Assembly (NCBI RefSeq): GCF_000020645.1 | Contig: NC_011060.1 | Span: forward strand, 432,501 to 496,500 | Length of the DNA stretch: 64,000 bases | Direction of reading: 5' to 3' | From: Pelodictyon phaeoclathratiforme BU-1 | GTDB lineage: Bacteria; Bacteroidota; Chlorobiia; Chlorobiales; Chlorobiaceae | Shown here: one piece after another, positions 33,614-43,499 of the stretch | Position numbering within the stretch: the stretch's first letter is position 1 | How the letters are laid out: each line of letters begins with the position of its first letter | The notes under the pieces: model-generated | Seen by the model: only the letters and a program-made list of their open reading frames with translations | Told to the model about the DNA's origin: nothing | Database searches by the model: none | Translations under genes and position numbers: made by a program

Positions 33614-35511
33614 GGCAGCAGCTCATTATTCCCTGTTTCAGTGTCATCACTCCCCAGATAGGCCTCAATTACTTTGGGGTCGCGTCGTACCTGATTTGGA
33701 GTGCCGAGTGCAATCAGACGCCCGCCATCCATCACAGCAACCCGGTCGCAAAGCTCAGCGACCACATCCTGATGGTGCTCAATAAGCAAAATAGGAACCC
33801 CGGCCTCTTTAATCGAGGCGATCAGCAGAACAAGCCTCGCAATGTCCGGTTTCGACATGCCCGCCGCAGGCTCATCAAGCATCAGAAGATGGGGGCGGGT
33901 AGCCAGCGCCCGTGCAATTTCAAGAAATCGTAAATCACCATACGCCATTTCGGAACAGCGCACTCTTGCCTTCTCTCCCAGACCGACAGCAAGCAACCAG
34001 CCCAGAGCCTCCCGCTCTCCCCCCTCCTTCAGGCAAACAAGCACCGACTCCAGTGCAGTCAGGCCGGAGAAAGACTGCAGGTTCTGAAAGGTTCGGGATG
34101 CGCCCGCCGCACATGCCGACATCAGACTGCCGGGAACAGGACTCCTGCCGGCAATGGTAACCGAACCACTATCAGGGGCATAGAGGCCGGAAATCAGATT
34201 CACCAACGTTGTTTTCCCCGATCCGTTAGGCCCGATCAGACCGAGCGTCTCACCCTCCCTGATTTCCAGTGAAACACTCTCCACAGCACGCACACCGCCG
34301 AATGATTTACAGAGGTCGGTCAGGCGCAGAGCGATCCCCTTCGCTCTTCTTGAAGAGCCGATCCCTCCCGCTGCCGGCGGCAAAGGAAGAGGAGCAAAAC
34401 GTATCAGCCTCTGGAGTGTAGTCGTCATCGCTCCCGCAATTCCATTCGGAAACCCGACAACAACGGCAAAAAGGAACAACGCAAAAATCCCCTTGCGCCA
34501 ATCCTCCACATTTTGCACAAAAAATGAGAGGGCGACCGCCAACGCCATGGCAGAGGCAGGAGCGACCTCGCGAAAAACAGGCGCCCGTCTCGACAGCAGC
34601 GCACGAAAGGTCGGAACAAAGGTCAGAATGCATCCTGCAGAGACGAGAACGGAAAAAAGCGTGCGGTTCGAGAGCAGATTGGGCAACATGGCCACAACTG
34701 CAGCCCCGAGGAAGGCTCCCCACTGGCTTCGCCTGCCCCCGAAAACAACGCCAAGCAGCAGTATAACCATCAGCTCATATCCGAAAGCCCCCGGCTGCAG
34801 ATAGCCAAAATTCATCGTATGTAACCCTCCGGCCAAACCGGCAAGCGTACTTCCCCACGCGAATGCGAGTACCTTGTGCCTCAGGGCGCCAATACCAAGC
34901 GCATCAGTGGCGGTTGGCGAGTCACGTAACGCCTCAATAGCCAGCCCGAAACGCGACTTGAGCAGGCTCTGTGAAGCCTCCCAGGCAACGAACAGGGTCG
35001 CCAGACAGAGCCAGTAAAAACCGGTAGAGTCGAGGATCAGCCCGAAAAGCCGGGGCCTGGTAACGGATAAGCCAAGAGCGCCATTGGTAACCGACTCAAA
35101 CTCATTAAGGACAATAACCGACAGGGTCGCGAAAGAGAGGGTGGAAAGCGCAAACTGCGGTCCTTCAAGCCGCAGGGCTGGCAGCGCCAGAGCAGCGCCG
35201 GGAATCAGGGCGGCAGCGATTCCAGCCACCAGCGCCAACGGCAGGGGAGCGCCAGCCTGTACGGCAAGAGCCGCGCCATAAGCGCCGAGCGCAAACAGCG
35301 CCGCCTGGGCAAGGTTGACCTGACCCAGATATCCCACCGTTGCGTCAAGACCGATAAGAAGAACGCCATAGACCGCCATCAGCGTAAGCAGGCCAAGAGC
35401 ATACTGACCATGCCAGAAAGTCGGAAGCGCAGCCAGAGCAATGAACATGGCAGCACGTACGATTCGTTCTGCCGTTTTCTCCCTCACACCCACATCAAGA
35501 GCAGCGAACAT
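33607..35511 (-). CDS. LivM permease fused to LivG ATPase
   Basis: A single 634-residue chain. Residues 1-360 are a LivM-type permease with about nine transmembrane helices (GYLGQVNLAQAALFALGAYGA at 60-80, then the EALRDSPTATDALGIG coupling loop at 193-208). After a Pro/Gly linker (375-392) comes a LivG-type ATPase: Walker A GPNGSGKT at 427-434, signature MAYGDLR at 522-528 (LPYGQQR or LSGGQ in relatives), and Walker B LLMLDEP at 542-548. No stop or frame break separates the parts. It lies between livH (11 bp upstream) and livF (7-bp overlap). Such LivMG fusions occur elsewhere but are not the norm. Confidence 0.9.
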   Translation of the reverse strand: MFAALDVGVREKTAERIVRAAMFIALAALPTFWHGQYALGLLTLMAVYGVLLIGLDATVGYLGQVNLAQAALFALGAYGAALAVQAGAPLPLALVAGIAAALIPGAALALPALRLEGPQFALSTLSFATLSVIVLNEFESVTNGALGLSVTRPRLFGLILDSTGFYWLCLATLFVAWEASQSLLKSRFGLAIEALRDSPTATDALGIGALRHKVLAFAWGSTLAGLAGGLHTMNFGYLQPGAFGYELMVILLLGVVFGGRRSQWGAFLGAAVVAMLPNLLSNRTLFSVLVSAGCILTFVPTFRALLSRRAPVFREVAPASAMALAVALSFFVQNVEDWRKGIFALFLFAVVVGFPNGIAGAMTTTLQRLIRFAPLPLPPAAGGIGSSRRAKGIALRLTDLCKSFGGVRAVESVSLEIREGETLGLIGPNGSGKTTLVNLISGLYAPDSGSVTIAGRSPVPGSLMSACAAGASRTFQNLQSFSGLTALESVLVCLKEGGEREALGWLLAVGLGEKARVRCSEMAYGDLRFLEIARALATRPHLLMLDEPAAGMSKPDIARLVLLIASIKEAGVPILLIEHHQDVVAELCDRVAVMDGGRLIALGTPNQVRRDPKVIEAYLGSDDTETGNNELLPC

Positions 35512-35521
35512 GATTTCTCCC

Positions 35522-36406
35522 TCAGACTTTCCTGATTATTTTTTTACCAAAGAGACCCTGGGGACGAATTGCGAGTGCAAGGATCAGCAGCACAAGAGCA
35601 GGAGCCTCGCGCCATCCACTTCCGAGCAGAAAACCGGAAATATTTTCCGTAGCCCCGAACACAACTCCCGTAAGCAGAAGCCCGAAACCACTACTGAGAC
35701 CGGCAACCACTGCTACCGAAAAGGCCTTCAGCGTTAACGCCGCCGCCATAGTTGGCCCGACGGTCGTTACAGGAGCAATGATGGTTCCGGCAAATGCCGC
35801 CGCCATTCCGGAGAGCGCCCATGAAAGGGAGATCGCCGATTGCGAGCGAATGCCGCAAAGCTCGGCAGCATCCTGATCAGCGCTGACAGCCTGCACAGCA
35901 ATACCGATCATGGTGTACCGCTTCGCAAGCTCTATCAACGCCATGATGCCCAAAGCGCCACCGGCGATGGCCAGCTCAGGCCAGGTAACCGATATCCCGA
36001 AAAACTCCAGCACCCCGTCAGGCCAGGGTGCCGGAAAGGCTCTGTCATCACGTCCCCAGATATTCTCCGCAGCGGAAACACCAAACAGCCCCACAATGAT
36101 GGTCAGCAGAATCCACCCCTCATTCTGCTGCTGCAGGGCCAGCCGCACCGCAGAACGCTCAACAAACCACCCGAGAGCAGCGCCCGCCACCATAGCGCCT
36201 GCTACGGAAGCCCAGTAGGGAAGAGCGGAATCAGAGAGAGTCAGGCCAACAAAAGCGCCAAGCATCACCAGTTCACCCTGTCCAAAGTTAACCGCCTTGC
36301 CCGCCGCATGAGTGAGCTGAAACCCATACGCCACCAATGCATAGGCCATGCCCATCAGCCCGCCGCCGACAGCCATTTGAGCCAGAGCCAGAAGATCCCC
36401 ATTCAT
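35522..36406 (-). CDS. livH: Branched-chain-type amino-acid ABC transporter permease LivH
   Basis: Second permease subunit, 294 residues with about eight transmembrane helices. The N-terminal GLMGMAYALVAYGFQLTHAA and VNFGQGELVMLGAFVGL are LivH hallmarks. The loop GIAVQAVSADQDAAELCGI carries the coupling helix. It starts at ATG 36406, 22 bp after the binding-protein gene, and is followed 10 bp later by livMG. Confidence 0.92.
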   Translation of the reverse strand: MNGDLLALAQMAVGGGLMGMAYALVAYGFQLTHAAGKAVNFGQGELVMLGAFVGLTLSDSALPYWASVAGAMVAGAALGWFVERSAVRLALQQQNEGWILLTIIVGLFGVSAAENIWGRDDRAFPAPWPDGVLEFFGISVTWPELAIAGGALGIMALIELAKRYTMIGIAVQAVSADQDAAELCGIRSQSAISLSWALSGMAAAFAGTIIAPVTTVGPTMAAALTLKAFSVAVVAGLSSGFGLLLTGVVFGATENISGFLLGSGWREAPALVLLILALAIRPQGLFGKKIIRKV

Positions 36407-36428
36407 AGTCGCAGGTCAGCGTAGCTCA

Positions 36429-37652
36429 TTACCTCTTTCCCTCCAGCACACTCCGGTCAGCCGGATTAGCCAGCACAACCCTGCTGTTCTGCACCTTGCC
36501 CATGACCGTGTTCGAGCGGCGGAAGGCCTCATGTGTCTCCACATTTGCCGGATTCCACTTCGACCATGGCTTTTTCCAGTCAGCGATGCTCCCCCTGACG
36601 GTCACCTTGAGATTTTCCAATGCACTCTTGATGCTCGACGGCTTCGTAGAACCCGCCTCATGAATAGCCTCAGCAAGCAGCAGGGCCGCGTCATAACCCT
36701 GTGCAGCCGAAACCGGAGAAGGAATCCTTGCGACGCCATAAGCCCTGCGGTAAGCCTGTATAAAAGGTTTCGCCCTTGCTATCGACTCATCCTCAATAAA
36801 GGTCTGTGGCATCAAAGCGCCATTGCCAGCAGCCCCGGCCGTATCAATAAAATTGCTCATGGAGAGTGGCCATCCCCCAATCAGAGGAACCCTGAAACCC
36901 AGTTTCTGCTTCCCTGAGGCAACGGCGGCAAGCTCAGGCCCGATACCCCAGATAAGGATTGCCTGTGCACCGGCGGCCTTCGCCTTGATGAGCTGCCCGG
37001 TCATATCCTTGTCACCGATGCCGAACTTCTCGATAGCCACCACTTTCAGCCTGCCACCCTGCCTGTTGACCTGGCGGATAAGGTCATCACGTCCCGAAAC
37101 CCCGTAGTTTGTTGCATCGTGCAAAATTGCAACCTTCCGGCACCCCATCTTTACAGCCTGCTCTACAACCATCTGTGACTGAATGCCATCATGTGCGGCA
37201 AAGCGGAAAATAGGCAGCTCCCTGTTACCCGCACTGCTCCATTGCGTCATTGAGGCGCTTCCGGCGGCAGGAGTAATGATTTTGACGATTCCCTTCTCAA
37301 CGTAATACTTGTCACCCATCACAGCAATACCGGTGTTGACCGTCCCGATGACGGCCGAGACATCGCTCATCGACGAAATCTCCTGGGCAATCAGGGCGCC
37401 ACGATCATTTTTCCCCTCATCGTCGCGTTCAATCAGCTCCACGCGCATCATGGTTCCGCCGACATTGATACCGCCTTTCTGATTGATCTGGGAAAAAGCC
37501 AGCTTGGCGCCATCCCTCATAGAGGCGCCCATCGGGGCTGATCCGCCTGAAAAAGGACCTGTGATGGCAATCTTGACGACATTGGCAGCCAGAGCGGCAG
37601 AAGAAAAACATGTCGCAACGAGAAACGGGAGAATAGAGCGGAAAGCGTTCAT
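36429..37652 (-). CDS. livK: Periplasmic amino-acid-binding protein (LivK family)
   Basis: A 407-residue type I solute-binding protein with a Sec signal peptide (residues 1-22, ending SSAALA). The mature part begins NVVKIAITGPFSGG. QINQKGGINVGG, AVIGTVNTGIAV and KVAILHDATNYGVSGRD are typical of LivK/Leu-Ile-Val-binding relatives. It heads the operon livK-livH-livMG-livF. The ligand is not predictable from sequence. The region is GC-rich relative to its flanks, which may signal transfer but was not measured. Confidence 0.9.
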   Translation of the reverse strand: MNAFRSILPFLVATCFSSAALAANVVKIAITGPFSGGSAPMGASMRDGAKLAFSQINQKGGINVGGTMMRVELIERDDEGKNDRGALIAQEISSMSDVSAVIGTVNTGIAVMGDKYYVEKGIVKIITPAAGSASMTQWSSAGNRELPIFRFAAHDGIQSQMVVEQAVKMGCRKVAILHDATNYGVSGRDDLIRQVNRQGGRLKVVAIEKFGIGDKDMTGQLIKAKAAGAQAILIWGIGPELAAVASGKQKLGFRVPLIGGWPLSMSNFIDTAGAAGNGALMPQTFIEDESIARAKPFIQAYRRAYGVARIPSPVSAAQGYDAALLLAEAIHEAGSTKPSSIKSALENLKVTVRGSIADWKKPWSKWNPANVETHEAFRRSNTVMGKVQNSRVVLANPADRSVLEGKR

Positions 37653-37928
37653 ATTCTATTTATTTCTTGAGGTTTATGAGATTATGTTTCGAAAAGGCAA
37701 CATTCACGAAGCTCGGAAGCGGGGGCTCTTTTTTACTCACCTGGTTATACCGCAATATAAAGCTCTTTTCACGCATATACAATAATCGAACTCCTGATCG
37801 CATCAAAAAAATAGCTATCCCTCTTTCTGCCTTTTTTGTTATAATATCCCACAGTGCCACTTTTCAGGGATCTTTTTTTACTCAAGGCACTTACCCGGCG
37901 AAATCCAGAACAACGAAGGTGGCAACCG

Positions 37929-38654
37929 ATGGCTGAAACGATTCTCAGGCTTGAAAAAATCCGCAAAGAGCTTGGCCTCTCCAAGGCTATTCGCCAGACT
38001 ATCATTCCAAACCTTTCGCTGGAAATCATGGCAGGGGAGTTTGTCGCTATAACAGGACCGTCGGGTTCGGGCAAATCCACCCTTCTCTATATCATGGGAG
38101 GGCTCGACAAGCCAACCTCCGGCACGGTATGGCTCGACGGGGAGGCAATTACCGAAAAAAATGAAACCGAGATGAACCATATCAGAAATGAAAAAATTGG
38201 CTTTATCTATCAGTTTCACTTTTTGCTTCCCGAGTTCAATGCCGTTGAAAATGTCAGTATGCCGATGATGATCAATGGTCGTCGCACCAAAAAAGAGATC
38301 AGGGAGCGGGCCATGAAACTGCTCGACATGGTTGACATGCAGAACAAATATACCAACAAGCCAAGCCAGCTCTCCGGTGGCCAGCAGCAGCGGGTTGCCA
38401 TTGCACGGGCGCTGGCCAACGAACCCAAAGTGCTGCTTGGCGATGAACCGACCGGAAATCTTGACTCCCGCTCGGCCAACAATGTCTATCAACTCTTTGA
38501 CCGTCTGAACCGTGAGCTGAACCAGACCGTTATCGTCGTTACCCACGATGAAGAGTTTGCAAACCGTGCGGGACGACGAATTCATCTGGTAGACGGACAG
38601 ATCGAGAGTGACCGGCCACTTCGAACGATGGCAGAACCACTCTCCGGCAGCTAA
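37929..38654 (+). CDS. LolD-like ABC transporter ATP-binding protein
   Basis: A 241-residue ATPase of the MacB/LolD (lipoprotein release or peptide efflux) type: Walker A GPSGSGKST, IGFIYQFHFLLPEFNAVENV, signature LSGGQQQRVAIARA, Walker B LLGDEPTGNLD. The FQxHxLLPEFTALENV-like string is typical of LolD. No matching membrane subunit (LolC/E) is next to it. The frame opens at 37854, but ATG 37929 gives the normal N-terminus (ETILRLEKIRKELG). It is followed by the CruA-type gene 42 bp later. Confidence 0.83.
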   Translation: MAETILRLEKIRKELGLSKAIRQTIIPNLSLEIMAGEFVAITGPSGSGKSTLLYIMGGLDKPTSGTVWLDGEAITEKNETEMNHIRNEKIGFIYQFHFLLPEFNAVENVSMPMMINGRRTKKEIRERAMKLLDMVDMQNKYTNKPSQLSGGQQQRVAIARALANEPKVLLGDEPTGNLDSRSANNVYQLFDRLNRELNQTVIVVTHDEEFANRAGRRIHLVDGQIESDRPLRTMAEPLSGS

Positions 38655-38696
38655 ATTAAACGATCGGCACGAACCTATCTTTATCCATACCAATCC

Positions 38697-40235
38697 ATGA
38701 CCTTGCTACTCGATAACATCAGGCTGACCCACCCCCATCTCTTCCAGGCATTTTCACTGCTCCCGGATGCAGAGCAGCATCTGCAGCGTATCATGGAACT
38801 CGACCGTTACTGGGAGCGGTTAAAGCAACCTCTCCGGCAAGTGATCATGCCGGGCGATACCCTGCCAAAAGATGCCCTTATCAGCGGCGAATATGATCTG
38901 ATTTATGCAGGAGGAACCCTCAGTCTGCTCCATGCAGCCGTGATGGCGGGGAAGTATGGACGTAAAGTGTTGATTTTTGACCGCCAGACACCGGCAAAAT
39001 CGACCAGAGACTGGAATATTTCAAGGAACGAGCTGATGAATCTCTCCGCCATCGGGCTCTTTACCGAACGAGAAGTTGACTCGACCATTGGCCGCCGCTA
39101 CAAAAACGGCTGGGTCGAGTTTTACCAGCCTGATGGCAAGCAGAAGCGGCTTGTTATGGAAAACGTGCTCGATTGCGCCGTTGATGCCGACCGGTTACTC
39201 AATCTGGCAAAAGAGAGAATCCTCGGCGCACCGGGCAACGCCCTTCTTGCCGAAACCAGCTTTGTCCGTTGTTATCAATTTGACGACCACATCATTGTGC
39301 AGGTAGAAGATCGCCAGGGCAACCCCTTCTTCTACAAGAGCAAGGTACTGGTCGATGTGATGGGCATCCTCTCGCCCATTGCCATGCAGCTCAACGAAGG
39401 CATTCCCCAGACCCACGTCTGCCCGACGGTAGGCACCATAGCGAGCGGTTTTGAAAATGCAGTGTTCGATATCGGTGAAATTCTTGCGAGCATCGGGCCT
39501 GCCGATACATCGGCTGAAAAAGGGCGGCAATTGATCTGGGAAGGCTTTCCTGCTGAAGGGAGAAACTATATCACCTACCTCTTCTTCTATGACGAGGCCG
39601 ACTCCCCGAACGACAAATCCCTGCTCAGCCTCTTCGAGAGCTACTTCATCACGCTTCCGGACTACAAAAAGCCCGGCAAGGATTTTCAGATCCATCGTCC
39701 CGTCTACGGCATCATTCCAGCCTACTGTCATGACGGGTTTAACCGGAGCCGTGAGATTGCCGATAGCCACATCATTCTCTTCGGCGACGCCGCATCACTC
39801 GGCTCTCCGCTCACCTTCTGCGGCTTTGGATCAATGGTTCGCAACCTCCACCACCTCACAGCCGATCTTGACCGGGCGCTCACGGAAAACAACCTCGCCA
39901 AAAAGCACCTCGAAAAAATCAGCGCCTATGAACCAAACGTCGCCTCGATGGCCAACCTCATGAAATACATGTGCTTCAACAAGGCCACCGATGAACCCAA
40001 CTTTGTCAACGACCTGATGAACGAGGTGATGATTGTGCTCGACGACCTGCCCCAGCGCTATCGTCAAGCCATGTTCCGCGACGAAATGAAGATTGAAGAA
40101 CTTGCAGTGGTGATGCTCCGGCTCGCCTGGCGCTACCCGAAAGTACTGGCAGCAACCTGGGAGAAACTTGGCATTCAGGGCTCCCTCTCCTTTTTCAAAA
40201 ATCTTGCCGGATGGGCATTTTCAGCACTCAGATAA
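38697..40235 (+). CDS. cruA: CruA/CruB-type lycopene cyclase (flavoprotein)
   Basis: A 512-residue FAD-dependent protein. The dinucleotide-binding segment YDLIYAGGTLSLLHAAVMA is at about 66-84, and a late DSHIILFGDAASLGSPLTF segment resembles the second FAD motif of the flavoprotein cyclase family. The layout and length match CruA of green sulfur bacteria, which cyclises lycopene to gamma-carotene, or its paralogue CruB of BChl e-containing brown strains, which I cannot exclude. The start is ATG 38697. ligA follows, its start lying 14 bp after the cruA stop. Confidence 0.78.
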   Translation: MTLLLDNIRLTHPHLFQAFSLLPDAEQHLQRIMELDRYWERLKQPLRQVIMPGDTLPKDALISGEYDLIYAGGTLSLLHAAVMAGKYGRKVLIFDRQTPAKSTRDWNISRNELMNLSAIGLFTEREVDSTIGRRYKNGWVEFYQPDGKQKRLVMENVLDCAVDADRLLNLAKERILGAPGNALLAETSFVRCYQFDDHIIVQVEDRQGNPFFYKSKVLVDVMGILSPIAMQLNEGIPQTHVCPTVGTIASGFENAVFDIGEILASIGPADTSAEKGRQLIWEGFPAEGRNYITYLFFYDEADSPNDKSLLSLFESYFITLPDYKKPGKDFQIHRPVYGIIPAYCHDGFNRSREIADSHIILFGDAASLGSPLTFCGFGSMVRNLHHLTADLDRALTENNLAKKHLEKISAYEPNVASMANLMKYMCFNKATDEPNFVNDLMNEVMIVLDDLPQRYRQAMFRDEMKIEELAVVMLRLAWRYPKVLAATWEKLGIQGSLSFFKNLAGWAFSALR

Positions 40236-40249
40236 CCTTTTTTTCATCG

Positions 40250-42274
40250 ATGACCGATATCATTCGTGCCGCAGAGGCGATTGCACAGCTTCGCCGGGAG
40301 ATCGAGCGGCACACCCATCTCTACTATGTTGAGGCAAAGCCGGAGCTCTCCGATTTTGAATTTGACCAGCTTCTCGATCAACTCATCACCCTTGAGCGGC
40401 AATTCCCGCAACTGCTTACCCCCGACAGCCCCTCGCAGCGGGTGGGAGGAGCCATTACCAGGGAATTTCCTGCAGTGCAGCATCGTGAGCCGATGCTCAG
40501 CCTCTCAAACAGCTACTCCATCACCGAGGTGGAGGAGTTTTACAACCGCGTCCGAAAACTCCTCGCCCTCGAAGGGGTTGTGGAGCAGGAGATGGTTGCC
40601 GAGCTGAAATTTGACGGTGTTGCCATCAGCCTCATCTACCAAGACGGCATTCTCGTACGCGGCGCAACACGGGGTGACGGTCGGCAGGGTGATGATATCA
40701 CGGCTAATCTGAAGACCGTTGCCACCATTCCCCTCCGACTGGAGGAGACTCTTGTCGCAGCTCTTCAGGGGGAGGAGAGAGCGATCGAGGTGCGCGGCGA
40801 AGTCTTCATGCGCAAGGAGGATTTTGAACGTCTCAACGAGAGCCGTCCCGATGAAGATCGATTTGCCAACCCCCGCAATGCCACGGCAGGCTCACTCAAA
40901 CTGCAGGATTCCGGTGAAGTGGCCCGTCGCAGCATGAGTTTTGTTGCCTACTACCTGAAAGGGCTCAAGGATGAATCCACACCCCACATCCATCGTCTCG
41001 AACTGCTCGCCCGTCTCGGCTTCTTTACCGGCGACCACTACCGGCTCTGCAATACCCTCGAGGAGATCAACACCTATATTGCCGAATGGGCAGAAAAGCG
41101 CTGGCAGCTCCCCTACGAGACCGACGGAGTGGTGCTCAAACTCAACGATGTCCCTTTCCGCGAAAAACTTGGCGCAACCGCAAAAAGCCCACGCTGGGCC
41201 ATAGCCTACAAATATCCGGCACAACAGGCCAGATCGGTGCTCCAAAACGTGCTCTTCCAGGTAGGACGGCTCGGCACCATCACCCCTGTTGCCGAACTTG
41301 AGCCCGTCCTGCTTGCCGGTTCAACCGTCTCCCGCTCCACCCTCCATAACTTCGACGAAATCGAGCGCCTTGGGCTCATGCTCCGCGACCGGGTCATCAT
41401 CGAAAAATCAGGCGAGGTCATTCCCAAAGTGGTGCGCACCCTCTTCGAAGAGCGCCCCGCCGATGCCATGCCCATTCTGCCGCCTACCCATTGCCCCTCA
41501 TGCGGCGCCCCGCTCGTCCGACCGGAGAACGAAGTCAGTTACTCCTGCCCGAACGAAGAGGAGTGCCCGGCCCAAATAAAAGGGCGGCTGCTGCACTTTG
41601 CATCGCGCAATGCCATGGATATCCAGACCCTCGGCGACGCCCTCGTCGAGCAGCTTGTAGCCAAAGGGCTTGTCAAAGATCCCGGCGACCTCTACTTTCT
41701 TCAGGAACCACAGCTCGAAAAGCTTGAACGCATGGGGCCAAAATCGGCACAAAACATCCTGCGCGCTTTGGAGAAAAGTCGGGAAAAAAGCTATGAACGA
41801 CTCCTCTACGCTCTCGGTATCCGTCACGTCGGACGCGCCACCGCCCGTGAACTCTCGCAAGCCTGCCCCTCCATCGATCTTCTCCGGGAGGCCAGCGAGG
41901 AGCAGCTTGCCACCATCCCCGATATCGGCCCGGTTGTCGCCCGCAGCATCATCGACTACTTTGCAAAACCATCATGGCCACACCTCCTTGAAAAACTCCG
42001 CACGGCAGCGCTGCAACTCAGTGCATCGGAGCCCAAAGAGCAGGTCAACCGCAATTTCGAGGGAGTCACAGTACTCTTTACCGGCAGCCTTGAACGCTAC
42101 GACCGCCAGAAAGCCTCGGAACTGGTGCTTGAACGCGGCGGCAGGGTAGTCGGCTCCGTCAGCAAAAAGACCGGCATGGTTGTTGCTGGCCAAGACCCCG
42201 GCAGCAAGCTGCAGAAAGCCAACAAGCTCGGAGTCAGGGTTGTGTCGGAAGATGAATTTGAAGCCATGCTGTAA
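40250..42274 (+). CDS. ligA: NAD-dependent DNA ligase LigA
   Basis: Seals nicks in replication and repair. From ATG 40250 it has 674 residues. The nucleotidyl-lysine is Lys120 in ELKFDGVAISL. A C4 zinc finger (CPSCGAPLVR then YSCPNEEECPAQ), four HhH motifs and a C-terminal BRCT domain (VTVLFTGSLERYDRQKAS) follow. The earlier in-frame ATG at 40211 lies inside cruA. The vanZ-like gene follows 45 bp later. Confidence 0.96.
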   Translation: MTDIIRAAEAIAQLRREIERHTHLYYVEAKPELSDFEFDQLLDQLITLERQFPQLLTPDSPSQRVGGAITREFPAVQHREPMLSLSNSYSITEVEEFYNRVRKLLALEGVVEQEMVAELKFDGVAISLIYQDGILVRGATRGDGRQGDDITANLKTVATIPLRLEETLVAALQGEERAIEVRGEVFMRKEDFERLNESRPDEDRFANPRNATAGSLKLQDSGEVARRSMSFVAYYLKGLKDESTPHIHRLELLARLGFFTGDHYRLCNTLEEINTYIAEWAEKRWQLPYETDGVVLKLNDVPFREKLGATAKSPRWAIAYKYPAQQARSVLQNVLFQVGRLGTITPVAELEPVLLAGSTVSRSTLHNFDEIERLGLMLRDRVIIEKSGEVIPKVVRTLFEERPADAMPILPPTHCPSCGAPLVRPENEVSYSCPNEEECPAQIKGRLLHFASRNAMDIQTLGDALVEQLVAKGLVKDPGDLYFLQEPQLEKLERMGPKSAQNILRALEKSREKSYERLLYALGIRHVGRATARELSQACPSIDLLREASEEQLATIPDIGPVVARSIIDYFAKPSWPHLLEKLRTAALQLSASEPKEQVNRNFEGVTVLFTGSLERYDRQKASELVLERGGRVVGSVSKKTGMVVAGQDPGSKLQKANKLGVRVVSEDEFEAML

Positions 42275-42319
42275 ACGGAGACAACAATCAACCAGAAACC
42301 TCTAATCAGAGATGCGCCG

Positions 42320-42703
42320 GTGAACCAGAAAGAGCAAAGGGTGATGATCGCCGTCCGTCTGATACTCCTTGTTACCATCGCAGTTATCAGTTGGCAGGCC
42401 ACCATCCTGAACGGCATAGAGCCGCCACCCTTCACGAATGGCGACAAGGTACTTCATTTTCTCGCCTTTGGAACGCTTGCCTTTCTGGTGGATTTTGCCT
42501 TTCCGCGCAGCCGGTTTGGCGCCGTCAAAATTATTCTGCTCATCCTCTACGGGCTGGCCATCGAGGTTGTCCAGTCCTGGCTGCCCTACCGATCAGCCTC
42601 CGCCGCAGACCTGCTGACCGATATTGGCGGTATCTGCACCTATGCGCTCTCCATACCGCTCCTCAAACGCCTGCAACTCTATCGCGGGCACTGGCAACAG
42701 TAA
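42320..42703 (+). CDS. VanZ-family membrane protein
   Basis: A 127-residue protein with about four hydrophobic helices. The motifs GDKVLHFLAFGTLAFLVDF and GLAIEVVQSWLPYRSASAADLLTDIGG match VanZ-like proteins, a family first named in teicoplanin resistance but mostly of unknown function. ATG at 42320. It is convergent with ubiE over 40 bp. A role in cell envelope is an inference. Confidence 0.82.
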   Translation: MNQKEQRVMIAVRLILLVTIAVISWQATILNGIEPPPFTNGDKVLHFLAFGTLAFLVDFAFPRSRFGAVKIILLILYGLAIEVVQSWLPYRSASAADLLTDIGGICTYALSIPLLKRLQLYRGHWQQ

Positions 42704-42743
42704 TTTTTACAACACCAGAAACCCTCACTCCAACCCCGGCCAC

Positions 42744-43499
42744 CTATTTTTTCGCGACATAGAGAATGGAGGTTTCAAAGGTCATCGGGAAAAAATTGGC
42801 CTGTTTGAAACCGCTTTTTTTCAGGATGGCGGTGAACGCCTCAGCCTGCGGAAACTTTTCAACCGAGTGGGGCAGATAGTCGTAGGCAAAGGTGGACTTG
42901 CTGAACAATCCCGCAATTTTCGGCAGTACTTTTTTGAAATAGACCAGGTAAAGCTTTTTCATAAGCGCATTACGCGGTATCATCGGCTCAATAATGAGCG
43001 CATGGCCGCCCGGCTTCAGGACACGATAAAACTCCCGCATCCCCTCATTCAGGTTTTCAAAATTTCTCACACCAAATCCGGCGCTGACCACATCAAAGCT
43101 CGCATTGTCGAAAGGAAGCTTCTCCGCATAGCCCTCAATAAAGCTGATCTGGGGATATTTTTTCCTTGCAAGAACCAGCATTTCAGGCGAAAGGTCAAGA
43201 GCAGAGACCTTTGCGCCCTCTATTTTCGACATGGAGTTCGCCAGGTCACCCGTGCCGGTAGCCACATCAAGAATCCGTGGAGCGCGATTTGTTCCGAGTA
43301 CCTCCTTCGCCCTCTTCGTAGCCATTGCCCGCCAATAGTTATCTATTCCAAGACTGAGCAGATGATTCAAAAAATCATAGGTCGGAGCAACCTCATCAAA
43401 CATTCTTTTGATAGAGGCCCTCGATTTCGTCTGATTCAGAGATTGCGCACTCTCCCTGGCCTGACGCGCCGAAACTTCAGCTTTTTTTGCCATAAACAT
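42744..43499 (-). CDS. ubiE: Demethylmenaquinone methyltransferase (UbiE/MenG)
   Basis: SAM-dependent C-methyltransferase that ends menaquinone synthesis. The 251-residue protein has the family start MFDEVAPTYDFLNHLLSLGIDN, the SAM motif ILDVATGTGDLA, and GVRNFENLNEGMREFYRVLKPGG. Green sulfur bacteria use menaquinone, so menG is the better functional reading. The start (ATG 43499 or 43493) lies inside the end of hisI (23-bp or 17-bp overlap), which implies coupling of two unrelated pathways in one transcript. Confidence 0.93.
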   Translation of the reverse strand: MFMAKKAEVSARQARESAQSLNQTKSRASIKRMFDEVAPTYDFLNHLLSLGIDNYWRAMATKRAKEVLGTNRAPRILDVATGTGDLANSMSKIEGAKVSALDLSPEMLVLARKKYPQISFIEGYAEKLPFDNASFDVVSAGFGVRNFENLNEGMREFYRVLKPGGHALIIEPMIPRNALMKKLYLVYFKKVLPKIAGLFSKSTFAYDYLPHSVEKFPQAEAFTAILKKSGFKQANFFPMTFETSILYVAKK

